From Rhodopseudomonas rhenobacensis (GTDB taxonomy: Bacteria > Pseudomonadota > Alphaproteobacteria > Rhizobiales > Xanthobacteraceae), in assembly GCF_014203125.1 (NCBI RefSeq), contig NZ_JACHIH010000041.1, positions 1 to 36,668 of the forward strand: a stretch of 36,668 bases of DNA, read 5' to 3'. The notes beneath the pieces are model-generated. The model saw only the letters and a program-made list of their open reading frames with translations. It ran no database searches and was not told where the DNA came from. Below are positions 25,387 through 35,701 of the stretch, piece after piece. Numbering within the stretch: position 1 is the first letter of the stretch; each line of letters starts with the position of its first letter. The position numbers and the translations under genes were made by a program.

Positions 25387-26669
25387 GATCGGCCCACCGG
25401 ACAATGGCCTTTGAGGTGTGCGGCGAAGATATCGCCGAACCGTTCCAGCCCGCTTTTCACCGGCGTCATCGCGCCGGCCATCAGGTCGCAGAAGCTGCGC
25501 CCGGATGGCCCAGCCAACTCCACATGCATGTGCAGCAAGTCGATGTCCTGCTGCGTGCCGTGGCCGGCTTCCAGCGCATCGAGCAGTTTCGCCACCCACG
25601 GCAACCCGTCGCGGCACGGCGTGCACAGCCCGCAGCTTTCCCGCGCGTAAAATCTTGCATGGCGGCCGATCGCCGCGACCGGGCAGCTTTGATCGTCGAG
25701 CACGATCACAGCACCTGTGCCGAGCGAACTGCCGGCCTTCTTGACGTGGGCGAAATCCATCGGCACGTCGAGATCGGCTTCCTGCAGAAACGCGGTGGCG
25801 CCGCCGCCGGGCTGAAACGCCAGCAGCTTGCGGCCATCACGAATCCCACCGGCCATTTCGATGAGTTCGCCGGCCGGCGTGCCCATCGGCGCCTCGATCA
25901 GTTGCGGCCGGTTCACCCGCCCGGAGATGCCATACAGCTTGGTGCCGCCCTCTTCGGTGCGCGACAATTTCTGAAACCACTCCGCGCCGTTTTGCACGAT
26001 GTGCGGCACCGCCGACAGCGTCTCGACATTGTTGACCGTGGTCGGCCGGCCCCACAGCCCGCTCTGCGCCGGATAAGGCGGCCGATGCCGCGGCACCGGC
26101 CGCTCGCCCTCGATCGCAGCGATCAGCGCGGTCTCTTCGCCGACGATGTAGCGCCCGGCGCTGGCGTGCAGCCGCATCTTCAGGCCGAAGCCGGAGCCGA
26201 GAATATTGCGGCCGAGCAGGCCAGCGGATTCCGCCTCGGTGATCGCGCGGGTCAGCGCCACGGCGGCGGCGCGATAGGCGTCGCGCACCAGGATGATCAC
26301 TTCGGTGGCGCCGACCGCGTAGGCCGCAAGCATCGCGCCTTCGATCAGTTGATGCGGCAGCGCCTCCATCAAAAGGCGATCCTTGAACGAGCCGGGCTCC
26401 ATCTCGTCGCCGTTGACGCAGAGATAGCGCGGTCCCTCGCCGGCGGCTTCCGCGGCCTTGCGCATCAGCCGCCATTTGGTGCCGGTGAGGAAGCCGGCGC
26501 CGCCGCGGCCGCGCAGCCCGGAAGCCTCGACAATCGCCACCAGCGCTTCCGGCGAATGCCGCTTCAGCGCGCCGCGCAGCGCGTCATAGCCGCCGAGCCG
26601 CTGCCATTCGGCGAAGCGATGCGGTTCGCGGTCGGGCTGGGCGCGGCCGGTCAGCGGGGTTTCGCTCAT
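25383..26669 (-). CDS. nuoF: NADH-quinone oxidoreductase subunit F (NADH/FMN binding)
   Basis: A 428-residue subunit that takes hydride from NADH onto FMN. The Gly-rich loop GLRGRGGAGFLTGTKW (51-66) and YLCVNGDEMEPGSFKDR make the nucleotide site, and Cys346, 349, 352 and 394 bind the 4Fe-4S cluster N3. ATG at 26669, four-base overlap with nuoE. Confidence 0.97.
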   Translation of the reverse strand: MSETPLTGRAQPDREPHRFAEWQRLGGYDALRGALKRHSPEALVAIVEASGLRGRGGAGFLTGTKWRLMRKAAEAAGEGPRYLCVNGDEMEPGSFKDRLLMEALPHQLIEGAMLAAYAVGATEVIILVRDAYRAAAVALTRAITEAESAGLLGRNILGSGFGLKMRLHASAGRYIVGEETALIAAIEGERPVPRHRPPYPAQSGLWGRPTTVNNVETLSAVPHIVQNGAEWFQKLSRTEEGGTKLYGISGRVNRPQLIEAPMGTPAGELIEMAGGIRDGRKLLAFQPGGGATAFLQEADLDVPMDFAHVKKAGSSLGTGAVIVLDDQSCPVAAIGRHARFYARESCGLCTPCRDGLPWVAKLLDALEAGHGTQQDIDLLHMHVELAGPSGRSFCDLMAGAMTPVKSGLERFGDIFAAHLKGHCPVGRS

Positions 26670-27139
26670 CGCCCGCCCCCGATCAGTTGGGTGAGGTCGT
26701 CGGCGCTGAGCGGGCCGACCAGTTTGCGGTCCGGGCCGACCAGCGCCGCGGGGGCGACGTCACAGCCACCGATGCAGCAGACGTTGATCAGCGTGAACTT
26801 GCCGTCCGGCGTGGTCTCGCCGAAGCCGATGCCGAGCTTTTGCATCACCGCGTCGCGCACCGCGTCGCCGCCGCACAGATAACAGCTCAAGCCGTCGCAG
26901 AGCAGGATCACGGTCTCGCCGACTGGCGAGCGGAAGATGTGGCTATAGAAGGTAGCGAGGCTGTCGATCTCCGCGGTGCTGACGCCGAGCTTCGCCGCGG
27001 CTTCGGCCAGATGCGCGTCGGAGACGTAGCCTTCCGCAGCCTGCACCAGCTTCAAGGCTTCCAGCATCGCAGCTTTGGCGCCGCCGTGGCTGTCGGCGGC
27101 GTTCCTGATCGCTTGCGTGGTTTGCGGGCTCAGCGTCAT
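26666..27139 (-). CDS. nuoE: NADH-quinone oxidoreductase subunit E (2Fe-2S)
   Basis: A 157-residue thioredoxin-fold subunit binding cluster N1a through Cys81, Cys86, Cys122 and Cys126 (CDGLSC and CIGGC). The N-terminal helical part with [17 protein letters not shown] is typical. ATG at 27139, four-base overlap with nuoCD. Confidence 0.96.
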   Translation of the reverse strand: MTLSPQTTQAIRNAADSHGGAKAAMLEALKLVQAAEGYVSDAHLAEAAAKLGVSTAEIDSLATFYSHIFRSPVGETVILLCDGLSCYLCGGDAVRDAVMQKLGIGFGETTPDGKFTLINVCCIGGCDVAPAALVGPDRKLVGPLSADDLTQLIGGGR

Positions 27140-28881
27140 CGGTCGACGTCCGACATCACGTAGTCGATGCTGCCGAGATAGGCGACGAGATCGGCCACCG
27201 TCAGCCCCGGCGCGATCGTGGCGATGGACTGCAGATGCGCGAAGGACGGGGTGCGAATGCGGGTGCGATACGACGTGGTCTCGCCGTCGGACACCACCGC
27301 GTATTGCGTCAGCCCGCGCACCGATTCCACCTGCCCGGTGGCTTCGCCGGCGGGTACGACAGGTCCCCAGCTGGCACCGACAAAATGGTGAATCATGGTC
27401 TCGATGTCGTGCAGCATGCGCTCGCGCGGCGGCGGCGTAGTGAGTGGATGATCGGCCTTGATCGGCCCCGCCGGCATGTGGTCGAGGCATTGCCGGATGA
27501 TGCGCAGCGATTGCCGGATCTCGTCGACCCGCACCCTTGCGCGGTCGTAGCAGTCGCCGCGATGCCCGGTCGGCACCTCGAACTCGAAATTCTGGTAACC
27601 GCTATAGGGCCGCTGCTTGCGGGTATCCCAACCGCAGCCGGTGGCGCGCAGCCCCGGCCCGGTGATGCCCCAGTCCAGCGCGGTCGCGGTGTCATAGGCG
27701 GCGATGCCCACGGTGCGCGCGCGAAAAATCTCGTTGCGCATCACCATGCCTTCGTAATCGTCGAGCCGCGACGGCATCCAGTCGAGGAAATCGCGCACCA
27801 GCGCGTCCCAACCTTCGGGCAAATCGGCCGCCAGCCCGCCGATGCGAAACCAGCCGGGATGCATCCGCGCGCCGGTGATCGCCTCGATCACCCGGTAGCC
27901 GCGCTCGCGGTCGGTGAACATGTAGAACACCGGCGACATCGCCCCGGTGTCTTGCGCGAGCGTGCCGTAGAACAGCAGGTGATTCATGATGCGATAGATT
28001 TCGCACAGCATGATGCGCACGGTCTCGGCGCGCGCCGGCACGGTGATGCCGCACAACCGCTCCACCGCCTGCAGATACGGCATTTCGCCCATCACCCCGC
28101 CGAGATAATCGATGCGGTCGGTGTAGGGGATGTATTGATGCCAGCTCTGCCGCTCGCCCATCTTCTCGGCGCCGCGGTGGTGAAAGCCGATGTCCGGCCG
28201 CGCCGCCACGATCTCCTCGCCGTCGAGCGCCAGCACGATGCGGAACACGCCGTGCGTCGCCATGCTGTGCGGGCCGTAGTTCAGGATCATCAGTTCGACG
28301 CCGTCGCGCTGCGTCGGCAGGCCCAAGGCCTCGGGATCGGCGGCAAGCGCCTGCTCCTCGGCGTCGAACAGTGCCGCGGTCATCACGAAGGGCGGTCGCT
28401 CGGTGGCGCGCGCCGGCTGATCCTTGCGCATCGGATGGCCGTCCCACAACGGCGGCATCAGAATCCGGCGATGATCGCGGCGGCCTTCGAAATGCACGCC
28501 GAACATGTCGAAGGCTTCGCGCTCGTACCAGTCGGCGTTGGGATAGATCCCGGCGATCGAATGCGCCCGCGGATCGTTGGCGGGAAGCGCGCATTTCAGC
28601 CGGATATCGGCGTTGCGCTGCAGCGACATCAGGTGGCTCGCAATGGTGACGCCGGATGGCGGTTGGCCCTCGCGATGATGCCGCGCGGTCTCGTCGATCG
28701 CCCACAGGTCGACCAGCAGCGGAAACGGCTGCGCGATCTCATGCTTCAGATAGCGATGCACCGCCGGCATCGCCTCGGGCGCAATCCACAGCGTCGGGAA
28801 CGCGTCATGCGTCGGCTGCGCGCCCTGCACCGCCTCACCGAACCGCGCGCTGAGTTCGTTGACCAGATCCACCGCGCTCAC
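27136..28881 (-). CDS. nuoCD: NADH-quinone oxidoreductase fused subunit CD
   Basis: A 581-residue natural fusion. Residues 1-about 185 are NuoC (signature [20 protein letters not shown]); residues about 190-581 are NuoD, the 49-kDa subunit lining the quinone cavity ([31 protein letters not shown], ending in DYVMSDVDR). The fusion is a mark of E. coli-type complex I; alphaproteobacterial enzymes of the mitochondrial type have separate nuoC and nuoD. No frameshift or stop is seen at the fusion point. ATG at 28881, four-base overlap with nuoB. Confidence 0.97.
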   Translation of the reverse strand: MSAVDLVNELSARFGEAVQGAQPTHDAFPTLWIAPEAMPAVHRYLKHEIAQPFPLLVDLWAIDETARHHREGQPPSGVTIASHLMSLQRNADIRLKCALPANDPRAHSIAGIYPNADWYEREAFDMFGVHFEGRRDHRRILMPPLWDGHPMRKDQPARATERPPFVMTAALFDAEEQALAADPEALGLPTQRDGVELMILNYGPHSMATHGVFRIVLALDGEEIVAARPDIGFHHRGAEKMGERQSWHQYIPYTDRIDYLGGVMGEMPYLQAVERLCGITVPARAETVRIMLCEIYRIMNHLLFYGTLAQDTGAMSPVFYMFTDRERGYRVIEAITGARMHPGWFRIGGLAADLPEGWDALVRDFLDWMPSRLDDYEGMVMRNEIFRARTVGIAAYDTATALDWGITGPGLRATGCGWDTRKQRPYSGYQNFEFEVPTGHRGDCYDRARVRVDEIRQSLRIIRQCLDHMPAGPIKADHPLTTPPPRERMLHDIETMIHHFVGASWGPVVPAGEATGQVESVRGLTQYAVVSDGETTSYRTRIRTPSFAHLQSIATIAPGLTVADLVAYLGSIDYVMSDVDR

Positions 28882-29495
28882 AACTTCTCCGGGGGATCGA
28901 GCAGGGTCTGCGCCATGCGCTCATCGCGGCGCTGGTCGCGCCGCCGCGGCGCGTCGAAGCCGAGGCCGGCGCTGTTGCCGACGGTGACGCCGAGCGGCCG
29001 GCGTTCGCTGCCGACCTGCTGCTGCAGCATGATCAGCGCGTCGAGCACCGCTTCCGGGCGCGGCGGACAGCCGGGGATGTAGACGTCCACCGGCAGAAAG
29101 CTGTCGACGCCCTGCACCACCGAATAGATGTCATACATACCGCCGGAATTGGCGCAGGCGCCCATCGAGATCACCCAGCGTGGCGCCCGCATCTGCTCGT
29201 AGAGCCGCAGCAATGGCGCCGCCATCTTGTGAAACACCGTGCCGGACACCACCAGCAGATCGGCCTGCCGGGGAGAGGCGCGGATCACCTCGGCGCCGAA
29301 CCGCGCCTGATCGTACACCGAGGTCAATGCTGTGACCTGCTCGACGTAGCAGCACGACAGGCCGAAATTGAACGGCCACAGGCTGTTCTTGCGCGACCAC
29401 GCCACCAGATCTTCCAGCCGCGCGAACAGGCTGGTGCGCGCCATCTGCTCTTCGATCGGCATCTCGTCGCCGGGACGCTGCAGCGTGTAGCTCAT
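28878..29495 (-). CDS. nuoB: NADH-quinone oxidoreductase subunit B (cluster N2)
   Basis: A 205-residue subunit that holds the terminal cluster N2 with Cys48 and Cys49 (GLSCCYVEQ), Cys114 (GACANSGG) and Cys143 (PGCPPRPE). The ATG at 29495 overlaps the nuoA stop by four bases; the open frame above it overlaps nuoA in another phase. The C-terminal tail (about 180-205) is rich in Arg and Asp. Confidence 0.97.
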   Translation of the reverse strand: MSYTLQRPGDEMPIEEQMARTSLFARLEDLVAWSRKNSLWPFNFGLSCCYVEQVTALTSVYDQARFGAEVIRASPRQADLLVVSGTVFHKMAAPLLRLYEQMRAPRWVISMGACANSGGMYDIYSVVQGVDSFLPVDVYIPGCPPRPEAVLDALIMLQQQVGSERRPLGVTVGNSAGLGFDAPRRRDQRRDERMAQTLLDPPEKL

Positions 29496-29890
29496 TGGCG
29501 CTCCCCCGGACCCCAGTCGAGCGCGCCGTCGACCCACAGATAGATCAAGGCCAAGAGCAGCACGCCGATGAAGATCGCCGCCTCGATCAGCCCGGTCCAG
29601 CCGGCCTCGCGCGCCGCCACCGCCCAGGCGAACAGGATCGCGGCTTCCATGTCGAAGATCACGAACAGCGCGGCGATCAGGAAATACGGCGCGTTCTGCG
29701 GGCCCTGCGGCGGCGCCGCCGGCAGCACGCCGCTCTCATACGGGGTGTCTGGCCGGGCGCCGGCGCGCTTTTCGCGCAACACCGCCGCGACCGCGATGAT
29801 CGCCGCGACGATGCCGGCCGACAGCGCGACGTGGATCGCCAGCGCCGCACCGGAATCGATCGGAAACAGGAAATCACCCAACGGCAACAC
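29492..29890 (-). CDS. nuoA: NADH-quinone oxidoreductase subunit A, first gene of the operon
   Basis: A three-helix membrane subunit with the conserved loop PYESGV and the segment [14 protein letters not shown]. No ATG is available: the choices are GTG at 29890 (used here, 132 residues plus stop), TTG one codon later, or a TTG at 29998 giving 168 residues. The GTG leaves an N-terminus of normal length before helix 1, and the longer form would include the FixK box and promoter. The ribosome-binding site is mediocre (GGGGA about 12 bases upstream). The start is therefore uncertain while the gene is not. Confidence 0.88.
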   Translation of the reverse strand: MLPLGDFLFPIDSGAALAIHVALSAGIVAAIIAVAAVLREKRAGARPDTPYESGVLPAAPPQGPQNAPYFLIAALFVIFDMEAAILFAWAVAAREAGWTGLIEAAIFIGVLLLALIYLWVDGALDWGPGERQ

Positions 29891-29981
29891 TCCAAACCAA
29901 ATCCCCGTCAGCGCCGCGTCGACCGCACCGTGCTGGCTAGGACGTGTGCGGATGACATGGCATGACGCGGGCCGATGACCG

Positions 29982-29995
29982 TTGACGACGATCAA
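29982..29995 (-). promoter_or_regulatory. FixK/FNR box upstream of the nuo operon
   Basis: TTGACGACGATCAA on the plus strand is a perfect, symmetric TTGA-N6-TCAA site. Its centre is 98 bases upstream of the nuoA GTG. A class II arrangement would put the start near 29947; the matching -10 (CATGTC on the minus strand) is weak. The ABC transporter gene on the other side starts 200 bases away, so nuo is the likelier target. Confidence 0.65.
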
Positions 29996-30187
29996 CAAAC
30001 GGAAACCACACGAACGACGTGCGCCGTCCGGCTCCGAGCTGATGGGAACGTCAGGTTAAGTGATGGGACCATGATTCTCAAGGGTCGGCCCGTCCACCGA
30101 TGCCGCGGCAGGGCGCGCGGAGCCGAGTTCCTTCGCAGCGCAAAATGCTTTAACGATAGCGCTTCTGGCTGACCGAGAGTGCCGCGC

Positions 30188-32002
30188 ATGTCGATGCTTC
30201 GTCTCTACACCCGGGTGCTGCAACTGCTCGGCAAGGAGGCGCGGCTCGGCTGGATTTTGGCCTTCGCCAACCTGCTCTTGGCCGGCGCGCAATTCGCCGA
30301 GCCTGTGCTGTTTGGCCGCATCATCGACGTGCTGTCCGGCAACCTGTCGACCGGCGCGCTGGCGGCGGAGGCGCAATCGCCCTGGCCGCTGCTCGGCGCC
30401 TGGGTGGCATTCGGCCTGTTCACCATCCTGTGCAGCGCCACGGTGGCGCTGCACGCCGACCGGCTCGCGCACCGCCAGCGCCAGGCGGTGCTGACCAGCT
30501 ATTTCGAACACATCATGCAGCTGCCCTTGACCTATCACACCGGCACGCATTCCGGCCGGCTGATGAAGGTGATGCTGCAGGGCACCGACGCGCTGTGGCG
30601 ATTGTGGCTCGGCTTCTTCCGCGAGCATTTCGCAGCATTGTTGTCGCTGGTCGTGCTGCTGCCGCTGTCGCTGTATATCAACTGGCGGCTGGCGATCCTG
30701 TTGTTCATCCTGTGCGTGGTGTTCACCGTGCTGACCACGCTGGTGGTGCACAAGACCTACCGCCTGCAGGGCGAGGTCGAGGAGCAATACAGCGACCTCT
30801 CGGCGCGGGCTTCCGACGCGCTGGGTAACGTGGCGCTGGTGCAGAGCTTCGTGCGGATCGACGCCGAGGTGCGGGGGCTGCGCTTCGTCGCCGACCGGCT
30901 GCTGGCGCTGCAGATGCCGGTATTGTCCTGGTGGGCCATCGTCACGGTGATCACCCGGGCCTCCACCACCATCACGGTGCTGGCGATCTTCAGCGTCGGC
31001 ATCACGCTGCACGAGCAGGGCCTCACCAGCGTCGGCGAGATCGTGATGTTCGTGTCGTTCGCCACCATGCTGATCCAGAAGCTCGAACAGGTGGTCGCCT
31101 TCACCAACAACGTGTTCATGGAAGCGCCGCGGCTGCAGGAATTCTTCAACGTGCTCGACGCCGTGCCGGCGGTGCGCGACCGCCCCGACGCGGTCGATCC
31201 GGAGCGGCTGCAGGGCCTGGTCGAATTCAAGGACGTGTCGTTCTCCTATGACGGCAAGCGGCCGGCAATCGCCGACCTGTCGTTCACAGCAAAGCCCGGC
31301 GAGACCATCGCGCTGGTCGGCGCCACCGGCGCCGGCAAATCCACCGCGATCGCGCTGCTGCATCGCGCCTTCGATCCGCAGTCCGGCGTCATTCGAGTCG
31401 ACGGCCTCGACGTCCGCGACCTGACGCTGGCCGGGCTGCGCCGCAATATCGGCGTGGTGTTCCAGGAAGCCTTGTTGTTCAATCGCTCGATCGCCGACAA
31501 TCTGCGGGTCGGCAAGCCGGATGCCACCGACGAGGAATTGCGTACCGCCGCCAGCCGCGCCCAGGCGCTCGACTTCATCGAACGCAGCGAGCAGAAATTC
31601 GCCACCAACGCCGGCGAGCGCGGCCGCATGCTGTCCGGCGGCGAGCGGCAGCGGCTGTCGATCGCCCGCGCGCTTCTCAAGGATCCGCCGATCCTGATCC
31701 TCGACGAGGCGACCAGCGCGCTCGACGCGGTGACCGAGGCCAAGGTCAATCTGGCGCTCGACGAGGTGATGAAGGGACGCACCACCTTCGTGATCGCGCA
31801 TCGGCTTTCCACCATTCGCCACGCCACGCGCATTCTGGTGTTCGAAGCCGGACGGGTGATCGAAAGCGGAACTTTCGACGAGCTGTTGGCGCGGCAAGGC
31901 CATTTCGCGGCGCTGGCGCGGGCGCAGTTCATGGTGCAGGAGACGTCACGCGCCAGCATGGCTGCTCCGTTCGACCATGCGGCGGACGCAAGAACGAGCT
32001 GA
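30188..32002 (+). CDS. NdvA/ChvA-like cyclic glucan ABC exporter
   Basis: A 604-residue half-transporter: six-helix membrane domain (about 20-310) and ATPase domain (about 345-580). ATPase marks are Walker [10 protein letters not shown], the Q loop [10 protein letters not shown], signature LSGGERQR, Walker [13 protein letters not shown] and the H loop AHRLS. The architecture and details such as [13 protein letters not shown] and [10 protein letters not shown] resemble NdvA/ChvA, which export cyclic beta-glucans to the periplasm of Rhizobiales; a lipid or peptide exporter cannot be excluded. The ATG at 30188 is preferred over a GTG three codons earlier because of the GAGAG placement. No partner glucan synthase gene is in the window. 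Confidence 0.85.
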   Translation: MSMLRLYTRVLQLLGKEARLGWILAFANLLLAGAQFAEPVLFGRIIDVLSGNLSTGALAAEAQSPWPLLGAWVAFGLFTILCSATVALHADRLAHRQRQAVLTSYFEHIMQLPLTYHTGTHSGRLMKVMLQGTDALWRLWLGFFREHFAALLSLVVLLPLSLYINWRLAILLFILCVVFTVLTTLVVHKTYRLQGEVEEQYSDLSARASDALGNVALVQSFVRIDAEVRGLRFVADRLLALQMPVLSWWAIVTVITRASTTITVLAIFSVGITLHEQGLTSVGEIVMFVSFATMLIQKLEQVVAFTNNVFMEAPRLQEFFNVLDAVPAVRDRPDAVDPERLQGLVEFKDVSFSYDGKRPAIADLSFTAKPGETIALVGATGAGKSTAIALLHRAFDPQSGVIRVDGLDVRDLTLAGLRRNIGVVFQEALLFNRSIADNLRVGKPDATDEELRTAASRAQALDFIERSEQKFATNAGERGRMLSGGERQRLSIARALLKDPPILILDEATSALDAVTEAKVNLALDEVMKGRTTFVIAHRLSTIRHATRILVFEAGRVIESGTFDELLARQGHFAALARAQFMVQETSRASMAAPFDHAADARTS

Positions 32003-32233
32003 CAACCCTGACCCGGCGCTTTCCGGTGCCATCATCCCTGCGCTGGGCGCGGCCGAGCGGTCGAATTTTGGCCCCTTTCGTCCACGAATAACCTGCCGCG
32101 AGCCCTGTTCTGCGATCCCAAGCCGGTATAGGTTTGATCACGCCATGGCGCTTGGCGGCTGGATACGCTTGAAGGCCGAACTCAACCGAAGGATCTGCGC
32201 ATCGCGCGGGCCCCAAAGGACCGGAATCGGATA

Positions 32234-33679
32234 GTGCATTCTCTTGCTCTCGCGTTTCGCGTGCCGTCGTTGAAGCTGATCGCGCTGCTCGCCGGGCTCT
32301 GCGCCGGCGCGGTGCTGCCGCGCGCGGCGCATGCCGAAGCGCTGCTGCTGGTCGAGGCTGACACAGGCAAAGTGCTGCAGGCCGAGAATGCCACCTATCC
32401 GTGGTATCCGGCCTCGGTCACCAAGCTGATGACCGCCTATGTGACGCTGAAGGCGGTCAAGGACGGGCGGATCTCGCTCGACACGCTGCTGACGGTATCG
32501 CCGATCGCCGCCGCGCAATCGCCCTCGAAGATGGGCTTCCGTTCCGGCACCCAGCTCACCGTCGACAACGCCTTGAAGATGATGCTGGTGAAGTCGGCCA
32601 ACGACATGGCCGTGGTGCTCGCCGAAGGCGTCGGCGGCTCGATCGACGGCTTCTCGGCGCAGATGAACGAGACCGCGCAGCGGCTCGGCATGACCCAGAC
32701 CTCCTACGTCAATCCCAACGGCCTGCCCGCCGACGGACAGATCACTTCGGCGCGCGATCTCGCCATTCTGGCCCGCGCCATCATCCGCGACCTGCCGGAA
32801 TACGAGTATTTCGTCCACATCCCGTCGATCCGCTTCGGCAAGCGGGTGACGCAGAATTTCAACCGGCTGATCGGCCGCTATCCCGGCGCCGACGGCTTCA
32901 AGACCGGCTTCATCTGCGCCTCCGGCTTCAACCTGGTGGCGTCGGCGACCCGCGACGGCAAGCGGCTGATCGCGGTGGTGCTCGGCGCGCCGTCGTCGCA
33001 GGCCCGCGCGCTGAAAGCCGCGCAATTGCTGGAACGCGGCTTCTCCGCCAATCAGCTGACCTGGCTTCGCCCGGCGCTCGGCACCGTCGACAACCTGGCG
33101 CCGATCGACGCCGCGCCGCCGAACCTGCGCGACGAAATGTGCGGCCCGAAGCGCAAGCGCCCGGCCAGCGACGAATCCGAGGAAGACAATGTCGCCAGCG
33201 CGACCGGCGAGAGCCCGATGAGCTTCTTCAGCGCCGGGCTGCAGGCGCCGACCTTGCGCCCGGTCGACATGCTCGCCGCAGCCCCCGCGCCGTCCGAGCC
33301 GATCGTGGTCTACACCGGCCCGAAAAAGACCGGCGCCGAACTGATCGCCGCGGTCGCCGTCGAAGCGCAGAAACAGACCCCGAAGCCGCGCGGCAAGAAG
33401 ACGCTGGCGGCCAAGAAACCGGACGGCGCCGCCGACCCGAAGGAAGGCAAATCAGCCGACGGCCGGGTATCGCTGACCATCGATCCGAAAGCCGCGGCGA
33501 AACCCGCGCATCCCGCCAAGCCGGTGCACGCCAAACCTGACACGACTGCGAAGCCGCCGGCCGCAACGCCGGCTGCGACAGCCGCCAAACCGGCCGCCAA
33601 GGACAAGCCGAAGGCCGCCGCCAAGCCGTCCCCCAAGGCGAATACCTCCGACGCCAAGCCAGCCGATCCGAAGACCTGA
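32234..33679 (+). CDS. D-alanyl-D-alanine carboxypeptidase (penicillin-binding protein, S11 family) with Lys/Ala/Pro tail
   Basis: A 481-residue periplasmic enzyme that trims pentapeptides in peptidoglycan. A signal peptide ends near Ala34 (RAAHA-EALLL). The three active-site motifs are present: Ser61-x-x-Lys64 (PASVTKLM), Ser121-Ala-Asn123 and Lys223-Thr-Gly225. After the catalytic domain (about 35-275) the protein has a long tail; from about 385 to the end it is almost only Lys, Ala, Pro, Asp and Thr, probably disordered and basic, perhaps binding the wall or membrane. The usual C-terminal amphipathic anchor is not obvious. Start is GTG at 32234 with a weak ribosome-binding site. The 230 bases before it hold nothing recognisable. 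Confidence 0.92.
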   Translation: MHSLALAFRVPSLKLIALLAGLCAGAVLPRAAHAEALLLVEADTGKVLQAENATYPWYPASVTKLMTAYVTLKAVKDGRISLDTLLTVSPIAAAQSPSKMGFRSGTQLTVDNALKMMLVKSANDMAVVLAEGVGGSIDGFSAQMNETAQRLGMTQTSYVNPNGLPADGQITSARDLAILARAIIRDLPEYEYFVHIPSIRFGKRVTQNFNRLIGRYPGADGFKTGFICASGFNLVASATRDGKRLIAVVLGAPSSQARALKAAQLLERGFSANQLTWLRPALGTVDNLAPIDAAPPNLRDEMCGPKRKRPASDESEEDNVASATGESPMSFFSAGLQAPTLRPVDMLAAAPAPSEPIVVYTGPKKTGAELIAAVAVEAQKQTPKPRGKKTLAAKKPDGAADPKEGKSADGRVSLTIDPKAAAKPAHPAKPVHAKPDTTAKPPAATPAATAAKPAAKDKPKAAAKPSPKANTSDAKPADPKT

Positions 33680-33995
33680 CGCAGCGTCTCTAACGCTCCG
33701 CACCTGACGCAGCGCACCCGCGTATTCCGCGGCTCGGAACGCGCAACCGCGTTGCGTTCCATCCAGCGGACTTCGCCCCTCCCGCACTAACCCCCTCGAC
33801 TAACCGCTGCTTGCGTTCGGCCGCGGCTTTGCCCAATACTTCCCGCCAACAAGGCGCCCCGCGCAACAGCGGGGACCGCAGGTTTATGGCGATCGAACGC
33901 GCCCTGGCATTTCAGGTGGATTTCGTTTGCATGGACATGAGCCTGGCAACCGATTGGAGCCGCAGGCTCCAAGGAAGGATTTGAGGGGAAACATC
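33680..33995. other. Intergenic region between the carboxypeptidase and fadD
   Basis: 316 bases without a supported gene. It contains an imperfect hairpin (33736-33760, GGAACG...GTTCC) after the carboxypeptidase and a perfect 8-bp hairpin with a 3-base loop (TTGGAGCC 33954-33961 with GGCTCCAA 33965-33972) in the fadD leader. Neither has a T run. No FixK box is seen. Confidence 0.6.
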
Positions 33996-35681
33996 ATGGA
34001 GCGCATCTGGCTCAAGCAATATCCGCCGGGCGTGCCCGCGGACATCGACGTCACACTTTACCCGTCGCTGGTCGATCTGCTGGAAGAGAGCTTCGCGAAA
34101 TTCCGCGACCGCAAGGCGTTCATCTGCATGGACAAGGCGATCACCTATCGCCAGCTCGACGAGATGTCGACGGCGCTCGGCGCCTATCTGCAGAGCAAGG
34201 GATTGAAGAAGGGCGCGCGCGTCGCGCTGATGATGCCCAACGTGCTGCAATATCCGATCGCCACCGCCGCGGTGCTGCGCGCCGGCTTCGCCGTCGTCAA
34301 CGTCAATCCACTCTACACCCCGCGCGAACTCGAACATCAGCTGAAGGATTCCGGCGCCGAGGCGATCATCGTCTTGGAGAACTTCGCCTCCACCGTCGAA
34401 CACGTGATCGCCCGCACCGCGGTGAAGCACGTCATCGTCGGCGCGATGGGCGACCTGCTCGGCCTCAAGGGCCTGATCGTCAATTTCGTGGTGCGCCGGG
34501 TCAAGAAGATGGTGCCGGCGTTTTCGTTGCCGAGCAAGGTCGCGTTCAACGACGCGCTTGCCGCCGGCCGCAGCCTCAAGCTCACCAAGCCGACAATCGG
34601 CCCGGACGACGTCGCCTTCCTGCAATACACCGGCGGCACCACCGGCGTGTCGAAGGGCGCCACCCTGCTCCATCGCAACATCGTCGCCAACGTGCTGCAG
34701 AACGACGCCTGGCTGCAGCCGGCGCTCACCAAGCCGCCGAAGATCGAGCAATTGTTCATCGTCTGCGCGCTGCCGTTGTATCACATCTTCGCGCTGACCG
34801 CCTGCTTCCTGCTCGGCATGCGGGCCGGCGGCGTCAACCTGTTGATCCCCAATCCGCGCGACATGAAGAGCTTCATCAAGGAACTGATGAAGTATCAGGT
34901 CAACAGCTTCCCGGCGGTCAACACGCTGTACAACGGGCTGCTGCACGCCGAGGGCTTCGACAAGGTGGACTTCTCCAAGCTGCGGATTTCCAACGGCGGC
35001 GGCATGGCGGTGCAACGCCCGGTCGCCGAGCAGTGGAGCAAGCTCACCGGCTGCGGCATCGCCGAAGGCTACGGGCTTTCGGAAACCGCGCCGGTGTTGA
35101 CCTGCAACCCGGCGACCATCGAGGGCTTCACCGGGACGATCGGTCTGCCGCTGCCCTCGACCTATCTGTCGATCCGCGACGACGCCGGCAACGAATTGCC
35201 GATCGGGCAGACCGGCGAGATCTGCGCCAAAGGCCCGCAGGTGATGGCCGGCTATTGGAACATGCCGCAGGAAACCACGCTGGTAATGACTGAGGACGGT
35301 TATTTCCGCACCGGCGACATCGGCGTGATGGGCGACGACGGTTCCACCAAGATCGTCGACCGCAAGAAGGATATGATCCTGGTGTCGGGCTTCAACGTCT
35401 ATCCCAACGAGGTCGAGGAAGTCATCGCCACCCATCCCGGCGTGCTGGAATGCGCCGTGGTCGGCGTCCAGGATGCGCGCAGCAACGAGGCGGTGAAGGC
35501 CTTCGTGGTGAAGAAGGATCCCGACGTCACCGCCGAGGACATCATCAAGTTCTGCCACACGCAGCTCACCAACTACAAAGTCCCGAAGCAGATCGAATTC
35601 CGCACCGACCTGCCGAAGACCAATGTCGGCAAGATCCTGCGCCGGCAATTGCGCGACGAGAAGAAGCAGGCGGCAGCGTAA
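33996..35681 (+). CDS. fadD: Long-chain fatty acid-CoA ligase
   Basis: A 561-residue AMP-forming acyl-CoA synthetase, the same length as E. coli FadD, activating fatty acids for beta-oxidation or other uses. The AMP-binding motif is YTGGTTGVSKG (211-221), followed by GYGLSETAPV and YFRTGDIGVMG. The C-terminal lysine motif PKTNVGKILRR places the adenylation lysine at 546 within P-x4-GK, the pattern reported for acyl-CoA synthetases acetylated by R. palustris Pat, an enzyme of which is encoded at 500-3199. The ATG at 33996 follows GAGGGG; the frame extends upstream to 33927 without support. Chain-length preference cannot be read from the sequence. Confidence 0.93.
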   Translation: MERIWLKQYPPGVPADIDVTLYPSLVDLLEESFAKFRDRKAFICMDKAITYRQLDEMSTALGAYLQSKGLKKGARVALMMPNVLQYPIATAAVLRAGFAVVNVNPLYTPRELEHQLKDSGAEAIIVLENFASTVEHVIARTAVKHVIVGAMGDLLGLKGLIVNFVVRRVKKMVPAFSLPSKVAFNDALAAGRSLKLTKPTIGPDDVAFLQYTGGTTGVSKGATLLHRNIVANVLQNDAWLQPALTKPPKIEQLFIVCALPLYHIFALTACFLLGMRAGGVNLLIPNPRDMKSFIKELMKYQVNSFPAVNTLYNGLLHAEGFDKVDFSKLRISNGGGMAVQRPVAEQWSKLTGCGIAEGYGLSETAPVLTCNPATIEGFTGTIGLPLPSTYLSIRDDAGNELPIGQTGEICAKGPQVMAGYWNMPQETTLVMTEDGYFRTGDIGVMGDDGSTKIVDRKKDMILVSGFNVYPNEVEEVIATHPGVLECAVVGVQDARSNEAVKAFVVKKDPDVTAEDIIKFCHTQLTNYKVPKQIEFRTDLPKTNVGKILRRQLRDEKKQAAA

Positions 35682-35701
35682 GCCGAAGCGCGATGCTAAG
35701 C

